Source: Proteus vulgaris (GTDB taxonomy: Bacteria > Pseudomonadota > Gammaproteobacteria > Enterobacterales > Enterobacteriaceae). Taken from it: a DNA stretch of 64,000 nt. The notes under the pieces were generated by a model. That model had not been told where the DNA came from. It saw only the letters and a program-made list of their open reading frames with translations, and did not search any database. The DNA lies in NCBI RefSeq assembly GCF_023100685.1, contig NZ_CP090064.1, positions 2,232,001 through 2,296,000 on the forward strand, written 5' to 3'. Made by a program: the position numbers and the translations under genes. Shown piece by piece: positions 16,529-25,244 of the stretch (the first letter of the stretch is position 1; every line of letters begins with the position of its first letter).

Positions 16529-17878
16529 ATGAGATTGTCACCAGAAGAACCTGATTTTTTTCAAGGGTTTACAAGCGAAAATGATATTTTTAATAGGAAA
16601 GCTTTATATGACAAAATTATTAATGTCGTAAACCATTCTGAAGATAGTAACTTAGTTCTTGCATTAAATGATAAATGGGGAAATGGTAAAACCTCTTTTG
16701 TAAAAATGCTAAAAGCAGAATTAGAACTATCAGAAAATAATATTAATGTTATTTACTTTGATTCTTTTAAAAATGATTACCAAAAAGACCCATTATTACC
16801 AATGATATCATGTGTATACAATAGTATAGAACATGATGAAAAATCTATAAAAGAGAAAGTATTCCAAACAGGTAAAAGTGTTGCTTTAAGCATTTCAAAA
16901 CAAGTTCCTAAAAGTATAATCAATATATTAACCTCTAAATTAATCGACAGTGATGATATAGATAAAATTAAGGAATCAATTGTTGATGCCACAAATGCCC
17001 CTTGGGAAAGTTACATTGAAGATAAAATAAAAAACTCACAAGAAGAAGAGGATAAAATCGAAAGTTTTAGAGCCATATTAAGGTCTATACACCAAAAAAC
17101 AAATAATAAAACCTTGTTTATTATTGATGAGTTAGATAGAGCAAGACCTGATTTTTCATTAAATCTTTTAGAATTAATAAAACACATATTTAATGTTGAA
17201 GGTTTTTATTTTCTGCTAGTTATGAATAAGCAACAATTTGAAGAATCAATAAAAATAAGATATGGAAATATTAACTCATCACTATATTTAAATAAATTTA
17301 TAGATTATTGGTTTACTTTGCCTAAAGATATATTCACAACAGATAAATACATAAATAGTGAAGGATATCGTATGCCTAAACATTTAACTTTAGGAACTTA
17401 TCTTCAACACATAGATAAAAATAATATTTTTATGAGAGAAAGCGATGTATTCAATATGTTACTGTACCTATTTAACTTCAACAATGTATCTCTTAGAGAA
17501 ATAGAAAAATGTTATTCTTTAATTTCAATTATAAAAAACTCCAATAAAATAATGATGCTTAATAGTGCACATCAAGTTATTGTTGGCTTGATTTGTTTTA
17601 TAAAAATTAACAATGAACCGTTATTAGAAAAATTAAAAAGAAAAAATATAACTCCAGAAGAAGTACTTACCATATTGAATATACCATTAGATCAGAATTT
17701 ATTTGATACATCACTTCACTATTTGTATATGGTACTTCGCTATGAATTGCTTACTGGTGAAGAGTTTAAAAAGCTTAAAGATAATAATTACTTTAGAGAT
17801 ATAGACAGTTATTCTGGTAGAAAAATAAGATATTTAGAAAAGATAATTGATTACTTTGATGATATGTCCATAGATTAA
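16529..17878 (+). CDS. KAP-family P-loop NTPase, putative defence protein
   Basis: 449 residues. Walker A is GNGKTS at 51-56 after LALNDKW, and Walker B is LFIIDELDRARPD around Asp200-Glu201. The DELDR-x-x-P signature and the following LLELIKHIFNVEGFYFLLVMN (sensor 1 region) are typical of KAP NTPases (PF07693). No clear membrane pair is inserted, unlike many KAP proteins. KAP ATPases occur in several anti-phage systems, for example QatA in qatABCD, but no such partners are present. AAGGAG precedes the ATG. The gene lies on the replication side of cos, the position of old/tin in P2. It is intact and A+T-rich. Confidence 0.8.
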   Translation: MRLSPEEPDFFQGFTSENDIFNRKALYDKIINVVNHSEDSNLVLALNDKWGNGKTSFVKMLKAELELSENNINVIYFDSFKNDYQKDPLLPMISCVYNSIEHDEKSIKEKVFQTGKSVALSISKQVPKSIINILTSKLIDSDDIDKIKESIVDATNAPWESYIEDKIKNSQEEEDKIESFRAILRSIHQKTNNKTLFIIDELDRARPDFSLNLLELIKHIFNVEGFYFLLVMNKQQFEESIKIRYGNINSSLYLNKFIDYWFTLPKDIFTTDKYINSEGYRMPKHLTLGTYLQHIDKNNIFMRESDVFNMLLYLFNFNNVSLREIEKCYSLISIIKNSNKIMMLNSAHQVIVGLICFIKINNEPLLEKLKRKNITPEEVLTILNIPLDQNLFDTSLHYLYMVLRYELLTGEEFKKLKDNNYFRDIDSYSGRKIRYLEKIIDYFDDMSID

Positions 17879-17886
17879 TTTCATAA

Positions 17887-17920
17887 TGGCTTAAATTATT
17901 CTCAAGAATATTTTAAGCCA
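17887..17920 (+). terminator. terminator after the KAP gene
   Basis: TGGCTTAAA and TTTAAGCCA pair, with additional inner ATATTCT-type pairing, and TTTTT follows. It starts 9 bp after the KAP stop codon and may also serve the converging 95-codon ORF. Confidence 0.75.
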
Positions 17921-17940
17921 TTTTTCATTAATTCCACAAA

Positions 17941-18228
17941 TCAATTCCCATTGAATTGACACAATATCATTTCATTAAAATAATCATCACCCCTATCATT
18001 TCTTATATTTTCCATATTTAAAAAGTTATAACACCCCATATTAATAGATGGAACAACATCCCAATACGTTTCCTCATCAAAAATTTTATGATGTTTAAAA
18101 TAATCATTATCAGCAATGTGCCCATTATCTGACTTTGAACGACTTGAATAAAAAGTCCTTCTCCATTTTTGATATGCACCCCATTTTTTTGGATCTTGAA
18201 TATCAACATAGCCCTGTTCCATCAGCAC
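17941..18228 (-). CDS. hypothetical phage protein downstream of dam
   Basis: 95 residues of unrecognised family: MLMEQGYVDIQD then a charged Tyr/Trp-rich stretch (WGAYQKWRRTFYSSRSK, FNEMILCQFNGN). It has no membrane segment or signal peptide. The start overlaps the end of dam by 7 bp, so it was translated with dam as part of the phage early region. Because its promoter-side partner is broken it may no longer be expressed. Confidence 0.55.
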   Translation of the reverse strand: MLMEQGYVDIQDPKKWGAYQKWRRTFYSSRSKSDNGHIADNDYFKHHKIFDEETYWDVVPSINMGCYNFLNMENIRNDRGDDYFNEMILCQFNGN

Positions 18229-18915
18229 ACCTCCTGTAATACGGCGATAATTTCTTTTGCTGATTGGCGGTTTCCATTTGCAGAAATAGAACGAGGCGCA
18301 TCAATCTCGTGAATAAGAAAACCAAGGTCGGCATACAGTTCTTTGGCGTGAATGGAATTAGAGACGGTAATCGGATTACCTTGTGATTGATTTAATGCCT
18401 TTAACGCTTGAGCTAATTCAATTTGATGAGCGTGAGTAAAATCAGTGTGATGATATTTAGTAAAACTACCTTCATCTCCCATATAAGGGGGATCACAATA
18501 AACTCCATCCCCAAAATCAACGAGTGACAAAGTATCTTGCCATTCTAAACAGGCGATAATGGCATTAACGGTTTTTTCAGCGAATTGATAAATTTCTTTT
18601 TCTGGAAAATAAATATTTTTATATTTTCCAAATGGCACATTAAATTCACCTGAATTGTTATATCTACACAGACCGTTATAACAATGGCGATTTAAATATA
18701 AAAAATGAGAAACACTGAGAGTGTTGACATGTATTTAATGCCAATTTAATTAAATGATTTTCTTATTGTGTAATAAGTATCAGCTTTGTTTAGTTTTTCC
18801 CAATCATGATAACCATCTCTACTCATCACCGAAGTGTTATTTAAAACATGATGATATAAATTAATTAAATCCTGATTGGCATCAGCAATTAAATATTCGT
18901 TATAAACACGCAATC
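18222..18915 (-). pseudogene. dam: D12-class DNA adenine methylase (Dam), broken
   Basis: The C-terminal part is open from about 18712 to 18222 and contains FLYLNRHCYNGLCRYN, the catalytic motif DPPYMGDEGSFTKYHH and SANGNRQSAKEIIAVL. Upstream, another minus-strand frame (18750-18915) encodes YNEYLIADANQDLINLYHHV and YYTIRKSFN, the preceding part of the same protein. A frameshift and stop near 18725-18750 separate them, and the N-terminal SAM-binding FxGxG segment is missing. A normal protein would methylate adenine in GATC. It is clearly inactive. Confidence 0.85.
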
Positions 18916-19009
18916 GTCCCACTCAGACAAGAAAATTGGATAACGATATATCTAGATTTTTGTGAGTTTATTAATTCACAAAGCATTTGTACCATTGGAG
19001 GGTTTTCTT

Positions 19010-19287
19010 ATGACAATTAAGAAACTCGAAAATGGTCAATATGAAGTGGACATTAGACCAACTGGCCGTAATGGAAAACGGATCAGACGACGCTTTGAAA
19101 AGAAGCAAGAAGCTATTCATTCGCCACCCATTTTATGATGAACGGCGGAAGTATTATTACGTTACAACGCATCTTAGGACACACTAATTTGCAACAAACG
19201 TTGACCTATGCACACTTTGCACCAGACTTCTTACAAGATGCCATTCAATATAACCCCTTGAAAGGTAGTACAGAATTACTGGTTTAG
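19010..19287 (+). pseudogene. int: P2-like tyrosine integrase, internally deleted
   Basis: The N-terminus MTIKKLENGQYEVDIRPTGR and IRRRFEKKQEA is the start of P2-family integrases and follows a GGAGG. At about 19120 it jumps, out of frame, to the C-terminal end: FATHFMMNGGSIITLQRILG, HTNLQQTLTYAHFAPDFLQDA, stop at 19287. The deletion removes some 240 codons, including the core-binding domain and the first catalytic Arg and Lys; the catalytic His and Tyr region survives. The 3' end faces the right attachment site, as in P2. Confidence 0.9.
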
Positions 19288-19289
19288 AG

Positions 19290-19308
19290 TGTCCACATAT
19301 TGTCCACA
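19290..19308. promoter_or_regulatory. paired integrase arm-type sites, right end
   Basis: TGTCCACA at 19290 and again at 19301, 11 bp apart, directly after the integrase stop codon. Together with the similar pair at 11414-11432 they mark the two arms of the former phage attachment site. Confidence 0.65.
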
Positions 19309-19360
19309 CTTGAACACTTAAGGGCACTTTTCAGCCCTTTTTGATGATTTTATGTACAAA

Positions 19361-19387
19361 AAAAGGCATCTTAAAAAAGATGCCTTT
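19361..19387 (-). terminator. terminator now serving ahpF, supplied by the prophage
   Basis: AAAGGCATCTT pairs with AAGATGCCTTT, with a run of As to the left (Ts in the leftward transcript). It lies 32 bp after the ahpF stop codon. It differs from the terminator beyond attL, so it came in with the element. Confidence 0.75.
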
Positions 19388-19417
19388 CTCTATAACTTAT
19401 TGATTATCTTTGATTTG

Positions 19418-19469
19418 CTTATTTTGCAGTCGTGCGGATAAGGTAATCAAATGCGCTAAGTGAGGCTTT
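19418..19469. repeat. right attachment-site repeat (attR) within the ahpF 3' end
   Basis: 52 bp that include the last codons and stop of the functional ahpF and match 11315-11366 at 48 positions. Integration here replaced the end of ahpF with an equivalent coding sequence. Confidence 0.85.
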
Positions 19470-20984
19470 AGCACCTTCACCAGCAGCAATAATAATTTGC
19501 TTATAAGGTACTGTAGTACAGTCACCAGCGGCAAAAACACCTTTAATATTGGTTTCGCCACGAGCATCAACAACAATTTCGCCCATTTTATTGCGCTCAA
19601 CTGTACCTTCTAACCACTGTGTATTAGGTAATAAGCCGATTTGAACGAAAATACCTGCTAGCGCAATATCGTGCATAGAATCATTGGTGCGATCTTTATA
19701 TTTTAGACCGGTTAATTTAGTACCATCACCATACACTTCTGTAGTTTGAGCATTTAAGATAATCTCTACATTGTTTAAGCTACGCAGTTTTTTCTGTAAT
19801 ACAGCATCGGCCCTCATTTCTGGCGCAAATTCTAATACTGTGACATGTTCAACTAAGCCTGCTAAGTCAATTGCCGCTTCAACACCTGAGTTACCACCAC
19901 CAATGACAGCGACTCTTTTGCCTTTAAACAGTGGGCCATCACAGTGTGGACAATAAGTTACACCGCGAGTACGGTACTCATTTTCACCGGGAACATTCAT
20001 ATTTCTCCAGCGAGCACCTGTTGCAATAATTAAGCTACGGGTTTTTAAAATTGCACCTGATGCTGTTTCAATTTGGTGTAATTCCCCTTCTGATGCCCCC
20101 GGAATTAAACGACTGACTGTTTGGCTATCAATCACATCCACTTGGTAATCATCAACGTGAGCTTTTAAAGCACCCGCAAGTTTTGCACCTTCTGTTTTTG
20201 GTACAGAGATATAGTTTTCAATATCAACAGTATCAAGAACTTGACCACCAAAGCGTTCACCAATAAGACCCGTGTTTAAACCTTTACGTGCTGAATAAAC
20301 AGCCGCTGATGCACCTGCAGGGCCACTACCAACAATCAATACATCAAATGCATCTTTTTGGTTTAATAATTCCGCAGTACGTTTTTCTGCATTGCTGTCT
20401 ACTTTGTTAACGATTTCAGCTAAAGTCATGCGACCTTGACCAAACTCGTTACCATTTAAGAATACAGCAGGAACGCCCATAATATTACGTTCCTGAATTT
20501 CATTTTGGAACATGCCTCCGTCGATCGCTGTATGAGTGACCTTCGGATTTAAAATCGCCATTAAGTTTAATGCCTGAACAACATCTGGGCAGTTATGACA
20601 AGAGAGCGAATAATAGGTTTCGAAATGAAACTCACCGTCTAACTGACGAATTTGTTCAAGTAATTCTTGTGCTTCTTTTGATGGGTGACCACCAGTTTGC
20701 AGTAATGCTAAAACTAATGAAGTAAATTCATGGCCTAATGGCGAACCTGCAAAACGAACACCCGTTTCTTTTCCTGGGTTAGTAATAAGAAAAGATGGTT
20801 TACGCACATCAGCGTTATTATCTTCACGATAAGTGACTTTATCGGATAATGGTTCGATTTCTTTTAATAGCGCTTGAATATCAGCTGAATGTTTACTGTC
20901 ATCTAATGTTGCTACTAACTCAACTGGCTGAGTTAATCGTTCTAAATAAGCTTTCAATTGAGCTTTTAAATTATTATCTAACAT
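19419..20984 (-). CDS. ahpF: alkyl hydroperoxide reductase subunit F (flavoprotein)
   Basis: 521 residues, the length of enterobacterial AhpF. It passes electrons from NADH through FAD and two disulfides to AhpC. The N-terminal double-thioredoxin domain has SCHNCPDV (CxxC); the FAD domain starts with [14 protein letters not shown]; the thioredoxin-reductase-like active site is CPHCDGP; the NADH motif is [14 protein letters not shown]; and [16 protein letters not shown] closes the FAD site. It lies 69 bp after ahpC in the usual operon. The last about 16 codons coincide with the attachment site of the P2-like prophage, so the C-terminus ([12 protein letters not shown]) was rebuilt by integration. 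Confidence 0.97.
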   Translation of the reverse strand: MLDNNLKAQLKAYLERLTQPVELVATLDDSKHSADIQALLKEIEPLSDKVTYREDNNADVRKPSFLITNPGKETGVRFAGSPLGHEFTSLVLALLQTGGHPSKEAQELLEQIRQLDGEFHFETYYSLSCHNCPDVVQALNLMAILNPKVTHTAIDGGMFQNEIQERNIMGVPAVFLNGNEFGQGRMTLAEIVNKVDSNAEKRTAELLNQKDAFDVLIVGSGPAGASAAVYSARKGLNTGLIGERFGGQVLDTVDIENYISVPKTEGAKLAGALKAHVDDYQVDVIDSQTVSRLIPGASEGELHQIETASGAILKTRSLIIATGARWRNMNVPGENEYRTRGVTYCPHCDGPLFKGKRVAVIGGGNSGVEAAIDLAGLVEHVTVLEFAPEMRADAVLQKKLRSLNNVEIILNAQTTEVYGDGTKLTGLKYKDRTNDSMHDIALAGIFVQIGLLPNTQWLEGTVERNKMGEIVVDARGETNIKGVFAAGDCTTVPYKQIIIAAGEGAKASLSAFDYLIRTTAK

Positions 20985-21003
20985 TTTTGCACCCTCAATA
21001 AAA

Positions 21004-21023
21004 TCGGGTGCCGAAACACCCGA
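21004..21023 (-). promoter_or_regulatory. hairpin in the ahpC-ahpF intergenic region
   Basis: TCGGGTG-CCGAAA-CACCCGA forms a 7-bp G+C-rich stem 20 bp before ahpF. A T-rich stretch follows in the transcript. It probably attenuates ahpF relative to ahpC or protects the ahpC mRNA end, as is common in this operon. Confidence 0.6.
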
Positions 21024-21053
21024 TAAATAACTTTTTAGTGGCTTAATTCTTAT

Positions 21054-21617
21054 TTAGATTTTGCCAACTAAATCCAGTGATGGAGCTAAAGTTGCATCAC
21101 CTTCTTTCCATTTTGCTGGGCAAACTTCGCCTGGGTGGCTAGCTACATACTGAGCAGCTTTAACTTTACGCAGCAGGTCTGATGCATCACGGCCAATACC
21201 TTCAGCTGTGATTTCAATTGCTTGGATGATACCTTGTGGGTCAACAACGAAAGTACCACGGTCTGCAAGACCTTCGTTTTCACGCATATTTTCGAAGTTA
21301 CGAGTTAATGCGCCAGTTGGGTCGCCAATCATACCATATTTGATTTTACCGATAGTTTCTGAGCTGCTGTGCCATGCTTTATGGGTAAAATGTGTATCGG
21401 TAGAAACTGAATAGATTTCTACGCCCATTTTTTGGAACTCAGCATAATGATCCGCTAAGTCACCTAATTCGGTTGGGCACACAAAAGTGAAGTCTGCAGG
21501 GTAAAAGAAGAAAACGCTCCATTTGCCTTCGACGTCCTTTTCAGTCACTTCTACGAATTGACCGTCTTTAAATGCCATGTTTTTGAATGGTTTGATTGGG
21601 GTATTAATTAAAGACAT
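21054..21617 (-). CDS. ahpC: alkyl hydroperoxide reductase subunit C (2-Cys peroxiredoxin)
   Basis: 187 residues. It reduces H2O2 and organic peroxides. The peroxidatic Cys is in [13 protein letters not shown] (about Cys47) and the resolving Cys in GEVCPAKW (about Cys166), with the C-terminal SLDLVGKI tail of enteric AhpC. A textbook AGGAGG lies before the ATG. The 284 bp upstream (21618-21901) carry its promoter; OxyR control is expected from E. coli, but I could not confidently place an OxyR site. It is first in the operon with ahpF. Confidence 0.97.
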   Translation of the reverse strand: MSLINTPIKPFKNMAFKDGQFVEVTEKDVEGKWSVFFFYPADFTFVCPTELGDLADHYAEFQKMGVEIYSVSTDTHFTHKAWHSSSETIGKIKYGMIGDPTGALTRNFENMRENEGLADRGTFVVDPQGIIQAIEITAEGIGRDASDLLRKVKAAQYVASHPGEVCPAKWKEGDATLAPSLDLVGKI

Positions 21618-21901
21618 TGTATTTCCTCCTGTTTGGTATGGGAACTAATGTACCTATTCCACTTGAGAATAGCTAATACATTCCTGCTATCAGTTCAATA
21701 GGTTTTACCTAATGAGTTGAAGAAATTGATAGAGATAGGTTAACGAAATGTAGCTATTAATGCAATTAAACAACAATGCAGCATGCCTTACTTACTATCA
21801 ACAACTCTCTCTATTTAACATCCTTGCCTTAAATGGCGATATACTTATAACATTATGAATTATAAAAATAATAATTCAACCTACAACAGATTAGTTTAAT
21901 A

Positions 21902-22549
21902 TTATTGTGCTAATTTAGCAGGTTTAAGGATAGTATAAGTACACTCAAATGCTGCCTTTTGAATACGATAAATATCTTGGTCATCCGTTGTGGATTGAAC
22001 AACCGCATCACCCGGTTGAAAGCGTTGCAATTCTCCCCATGGAGCTTCCATTGCAAATGCAGGTGTAGATCCCGGTACAATAAAATAATTCATTTCGATC
22101 CCTTTTGGGATAAAAGGTTGATAATCATTAGGATAAGACACTAAATTAATTTCATTTTTCTCTGCCGTATTGTAACGTTGAGCAAATTTAGCTTTTCTTA
22201 CCAATATTTCTTCATTACCTGTCTCTGGACAGATATTTTGTACGACCCAATCTCCCCCTTTTGCAGGTTCAGAGACAGTTTCAACACCTTCACCTTTAAT
22301 AATGGTTGTGATGATTTCACCTTCTTTAGCCGGCCTTGCCAATACAGGCTTGGTTTTAATAGCAACACCAGTGATCCCTGCTTGCTGAGCTTGAGTAAAA
22401 TAAGCTACTCGCTCTTTTTGTGGTAATTGTGATAGGTCATCTGCAAATACGAAGGAAGGAATTAAGGCCAAACCTATTAATAGTGTTTTTATTCTATTTT
22501 GCTTATAGGTCTTATTATTTGAATAACTGTTTTGTGTATAGAAAGACAT
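21902..22549 (-). CDS. periplasmic protein with PGDYG-like domain
   Basis: 215 residues. A hydrophobic segment near 24-36 (LLIGLALIPSFVFA) suggests a signal peptide with a long polar leader; an internal Met is not available to shorten it. Two blocks resemble the PGDYG motif family: GGDWVVQNICPETGNEEILVRK and, later, MEAPWGELQRFQPGDAVVQ. Such proteins hold a quality-control or ligand-like fold of unknown role. It is transcribed alone between ahpC and a divergent ATP-grasp gene. The domain call is tentative. Confidence 0.5.
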   Translation of the reverse strand: MSFYTQNSYSNNKTYKQNRIKTLLIGLALIPSFVFADDLSQLPQKERVAYFTQAQQAGITGVAIKTKPVLARPAKEGEIITTIIKGEGVETVSEPAKGGDWVVQNICPETGNEEILVRKAKFAQRYNTAEKNEINLVSYPNDYQPFIPKGIEMNYFIVPGSTPAFAMEAPWGELQRFQPGDAVVQSTTDDQDIYRIQKAAFECTYTILKPAKLAQ

Positions 22550-22802
22550 TGAATTGTTTCCTGCTTAATATTAATCGTATTTAAATACGTTATTTTATGT
22601 CTGTATTTGTTAAACAGATTATGGCAGGAAATAAAACTATGGCACGAGTAAAATCAGTTATCTAGCTGAGAAAAGATCAAAAAATCGAGAGATCTCACAA
22701 CTTAAAAAAGAGAACATGTAATTAAGAGAAAAAAGCTTCAAACCATTAAATAGAGCATTAAAATATCTTTCTTTGAATTTATTGAACTAAAAGGAATTAC
22801 TT

Positions 22803-23588
22803 ATGCAAATAATTTACCCTGATGATTATTCTAAAATTGGCAAACCCGATGAGGCCTTTGAGCAAGAATATCGTTGTGCCAAAGCACTCAACATCCATTG
22901 CTTGTTACTCTCATCAGAAGATGTCGCGTTGGGTAAATATAAGTTTTCACATCCACTTGAATCAGAACATCCCGTTATTTGGCGAGGATGGATGTTAAAT
23001 AAAAATGAGTATCAACAGTTATACCATGCTGTGGATGTTCATGGCGGAAAAATGCTTGAAACACCTGAAGATTATATTCGTAACCATCATATAACTGGTT
23101 GGTATGAATATTGTAAAGAGTTCACACCAGAAACTGTTATTGTTAATGCAGAAACAGATTTTGAAAAGTTAACTAAGCAGCTTCAATGGCCAGCTTACTT
23201 TGTGAAAGATTATGTAAAATCGCTAACGACAACGAGAGGCTCTATCGCTAAAAATGCAGATGAGATTAGGGAAATATTAAAACTGATTACACAATTTAGG
23301 GGAAATATTGAAGGTGGCGTCAGCCTTCGCCGAGTTGAAGAATTTATTAATAATAGTGAGCGTAGATATTTTGTTTTAAATCAGAAAATATTTTCTGCGG
23401 ATAATGAAATTCCTGAACTTGTAAGAAAAGTAGCGAAACAGATAAACACGCCATTTTATTCCATAGATGTAGTCAGGAATGCTGCTGGAGAGTTACGCTT
23501 AGTTGAGATTGGTGATGGGCAAGTTTCGGATATTAAAGAGTGGCAGGTTGAAAAACTGGTCAAAACCTTTCTTTTATCCGGTATTTGA
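22803..23588 (+). CDS. ATP-grasp domain protein
   Basis: 261 residues, cytoplasmic. The pattern fits compact ATP-grasp ligases of the R2K type: YFVKDYVKSLTTTRGS (nucleotide-binding Lys with following Thr/Ser loop), GGVSLRRVEEFI, then RYFVLNQKIFS and, near the end, YSIDVVRNAAGELRLVEIGDGQVSD, where the Asp and the Glu-x-x-Asp/Gln cluster would bind Mg-ATP. Members join a carboxylate to an amine or modify peptides; some accompany toxin or phage-conflict genes. No partner gene is adjacent here, so the substrate is unknown. AAAAGGAATTACTT precedes the ATG. Confidence 0.65.
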   Translation: MQIIYPDDYSKIGKPDEAFEQEYRCAKALNIHCLLLSSEDVALGKYKFSHPLESEHPVIWRGWMLNKNEYQQLYHAVDVHGGKMLETPEDYIRNHHITGWYEYCKEFTPETVIVNAETDFEKLTKQLQWPAYFVKDYVKSLTTTRGSIAKNADEIREILKLITQFRGNIEGGVSLRRVEEFINNSERRYFVLNQKIFSADNEIPELVRKVAKQINTPFYSIDVVRNAAGELRLVEIGDGQVSDIKEWQVEKLVKTFLLSGI

Positions 23589-23641
23589 GGTTTTACATAT
23601 TTACCATTTTACATACTTATCGCTATACATACATAAAAAGC

Positions 23642-23684
23642 AAAGACTTCAACTAATAACAGTACATTAAAAATTGAAGTCTTT
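23642..23684. terminator. bidirectional terminator between ATP-grasp and porin genes
   Basis: AAAGACTTCAA pairs with TTGAAGTCTTT across a loop of about 20 bases, between two converging genes. Confidence 0.7.
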
Positions 23685-23726
23685 CGATGTGGGACTGATG
23701 TCTAACTTAAAGTATCAAAAATAAAA

Positions 23727-25244
23727 TTAAAAGAGATACTTAAAGCGAATACGAGCACCATAGCGATCCTTATCACTACTATGTACATTTATCTCGTCTT
23801 TGCCATCTATCCGTGAATAATAAGCACCTAAATAGGTTTTAAAATTATCCATATCCAAGATATTAGGTAATTCATAAGAAGCAAATACTGTATTGATATT
23901 GTACTTACCAGGATTAAGCGTTAGATAGGTTTCATTTTGCTCATTATTTCCGCTTGTTTGATAGTAAGCTTTAATATCATTATGTGCATAGATATAACCT
24001 AATTGGAATTTACGCCACAATACATTACTACCAATTGAAAAATCATTTTCATCTTTAGCATCAAGATAAGCAGCACTTAAATTTGCAACAATGCCATTAA
24101 TAGGATCATCAGCTAAAGTATCCCATTTTAACGTTAGACCATAACCAGTACGACGTGATTGATCTTGGAATTTTCCATTTTCATCCTCGTAACCATAAGC
24201 TTTACTTATTACGTTTGCGTCTATCGCACCTGCAATTGTTAAGTTACCTTTCTGCCATGCAACAACAGGTCTCATATAAATAACATTTTTACGATTATCA
24301 AGTTTACGCCCGTGATACTCACCATCTTTGAAAACTGAAGTTCCATCTTCAACTAATGCATTTAACTCAAAATACCAGTCGTTGTAATGTGTGTTAACCA
24401 TCATGCTACCGCCATCACTACTACGACCACGCCCTTCTTTCATCATATAAATATAGCCAAAACCATCACCATATAAATCATTTGCGGTATTACCTGAATA
24501 TTCGACAAAAGTATCTTGATTTAAAGGGAACATATCATACGCTTCATAACGGCCAATTTTATATTCCCATTTATTACGTTGACCAAAGTAAAAGGCAGCA
24601 TCATCTAGATTCATTTTACCGGTCATGTCAGCCATAGGCTGAACACGAAAACCAGCATAATTGCCATTTTTTAATTCTCTCTCACCATCGATACCAATTA
24701 AAATACGCCCATTAAGTGACCACTTTTCGTTATCTTCAAAGTCTTTTTGCTTACCAGGCATCATTCTCATTGATGTTAATTGACCTTTTTTACTTGCCGC
24801 ATCAATATTATATTCAACATCGCCATACAATTTGAGGTCACCCCAATTTGTATTAGTAGAGAAAAAACCTGTAGCTTCTTTATTCCCTGTATTAGCAAGC
24901 TGAACTGATTGTTTTTGTTGAAGTTCATTTAGCTGGGTTTGAGCGATATTGGCTTTAGCTTGAGCTTCATCTGATTGCTTTTCTAATACAGCAATGCGTT
25001 GCTCCATATTCATTGAAGCAACGTTATTTGTAGGCTTTCCTTTATATCCATTATTTGAATTAACGAGTTGTTCAAGACGAGCTGCTTTTTGTTCTGCAGC
25101 AGCAGCTCTTGCTTCAGCTGCATTCGCACGTTGTTCTAACGCATTTAATCTTGCTTCAATAGCACTTATATCAGTTTGCGCATTAGCACATAACGGTGTA
25201 GCGAGTATCAAACTTATCACTACAGATAATGCTTTCACTTTCAT
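23727..25244 (-). CDS. carbohydrate-specific outer membrane porin (ScrY/RafY-like)
   Basis: 505 residues. The signal peptide (LSVVISLILATPLCANA) is followed by an Ala/Glu-rich coiled coil (residues about 25-115, EARLNALEQRANAAEARAAA and a second run), as in sucrose porin ScrY and raffinose porin RafY. The rest is an 18-strand-type barrel of the LamB superfamily with alternating aromatic strands (LKLYGDVEYNID, WSLNGRILIGID, WEYKIGRYEAYD, NWYFELNAL-type) and the C-terminal Phe (RIRFKYLF) needed for outer membrane assembly. It is not beside sugar-uptake genes, so the substrate is not told by context. Confidence 0.8.
   Translation of the reverse strand: MKVKALSVVISLILATPLCANAQTDISAIEARLNALEQRANAAEARAAAAEQKAARLEQLVNSNNGYKGKPTNNVASMNMEQRIAVLEKQSDEAQAKANIAQTQLNELQQKQSVQLANTGNKEATGFFSTNTNWGDLKLYGDVEYNIDAASKKGQLTSMRMMPGKQKDFEDNEKWSLNGRILIGIDGERELKNGNYAGFRVQPMADMTGKMNLDDAAFYFGQRNKWEYKIGRYEAYDMFPLNQDTFVEYSGNTANDLYGDGFGYIYMMKEGRGRSSDGGSMMVNTHYNDWYFELNALVEDGTSVFKDGEYHGRKLDNRKNVIYMRPVVAWQKGNLTIAGAIDANVISKAYGYEDENGKFQDQSRRTGYGLTLKWDTLADDPINGIVANLSAAYLDAKDENDFSIGSNVLWRKFQLGYIYAHNDIKAYYQTSGNNEQNETYLTLNPGKYNINTVFASYELPNILDMDNFKTYLGAYYSRIDGKDEINVHSSDKDRYGARIRFKYLF

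Larger units (their letters stand above)
11315..19469. mobile_element. decayed P2-family prophage carrying putative defence cargo, integrated in the 3' end of ahpF
   Basis: The element is bounded by 52-bp direct repeats of the ahpF 3' end. Inside, in P2 prophage order, are ogr, gpD, a terminase P fragment, portal Q, a cos-like site, a late-gene-free replication side with dam, and the integrase whose 3' end faces the right attachment site. All tail genes, most head genes, the repressor and the replication genes are gone. gpD, P, Q, dam and int are broken. AIPR, RES and KAP cargo genes are intact and occupy intergenic positions where P2-like phages typically carry accessory genes. It cannot be mobile on its own. 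Confidence 0.85.

Noticed and set aside
15411..17878. RES and KAP genes as one divergent two-gene operon
   Set aside because: A cos-like remnant and about 260 bp lie between the two start codons, and in the P2 layout they fall on opposite sides of cos. A functional link stays possible, so I list them separately.
18222..18638. A complete short adenine methylase starting at 18638
   Set aside because: The preceding methylase sequence (FLYLNRHCYNGLCRYN and further upstream YLIADANQDLINLY) is present but frameshifted, so this is the end of a broken gene.
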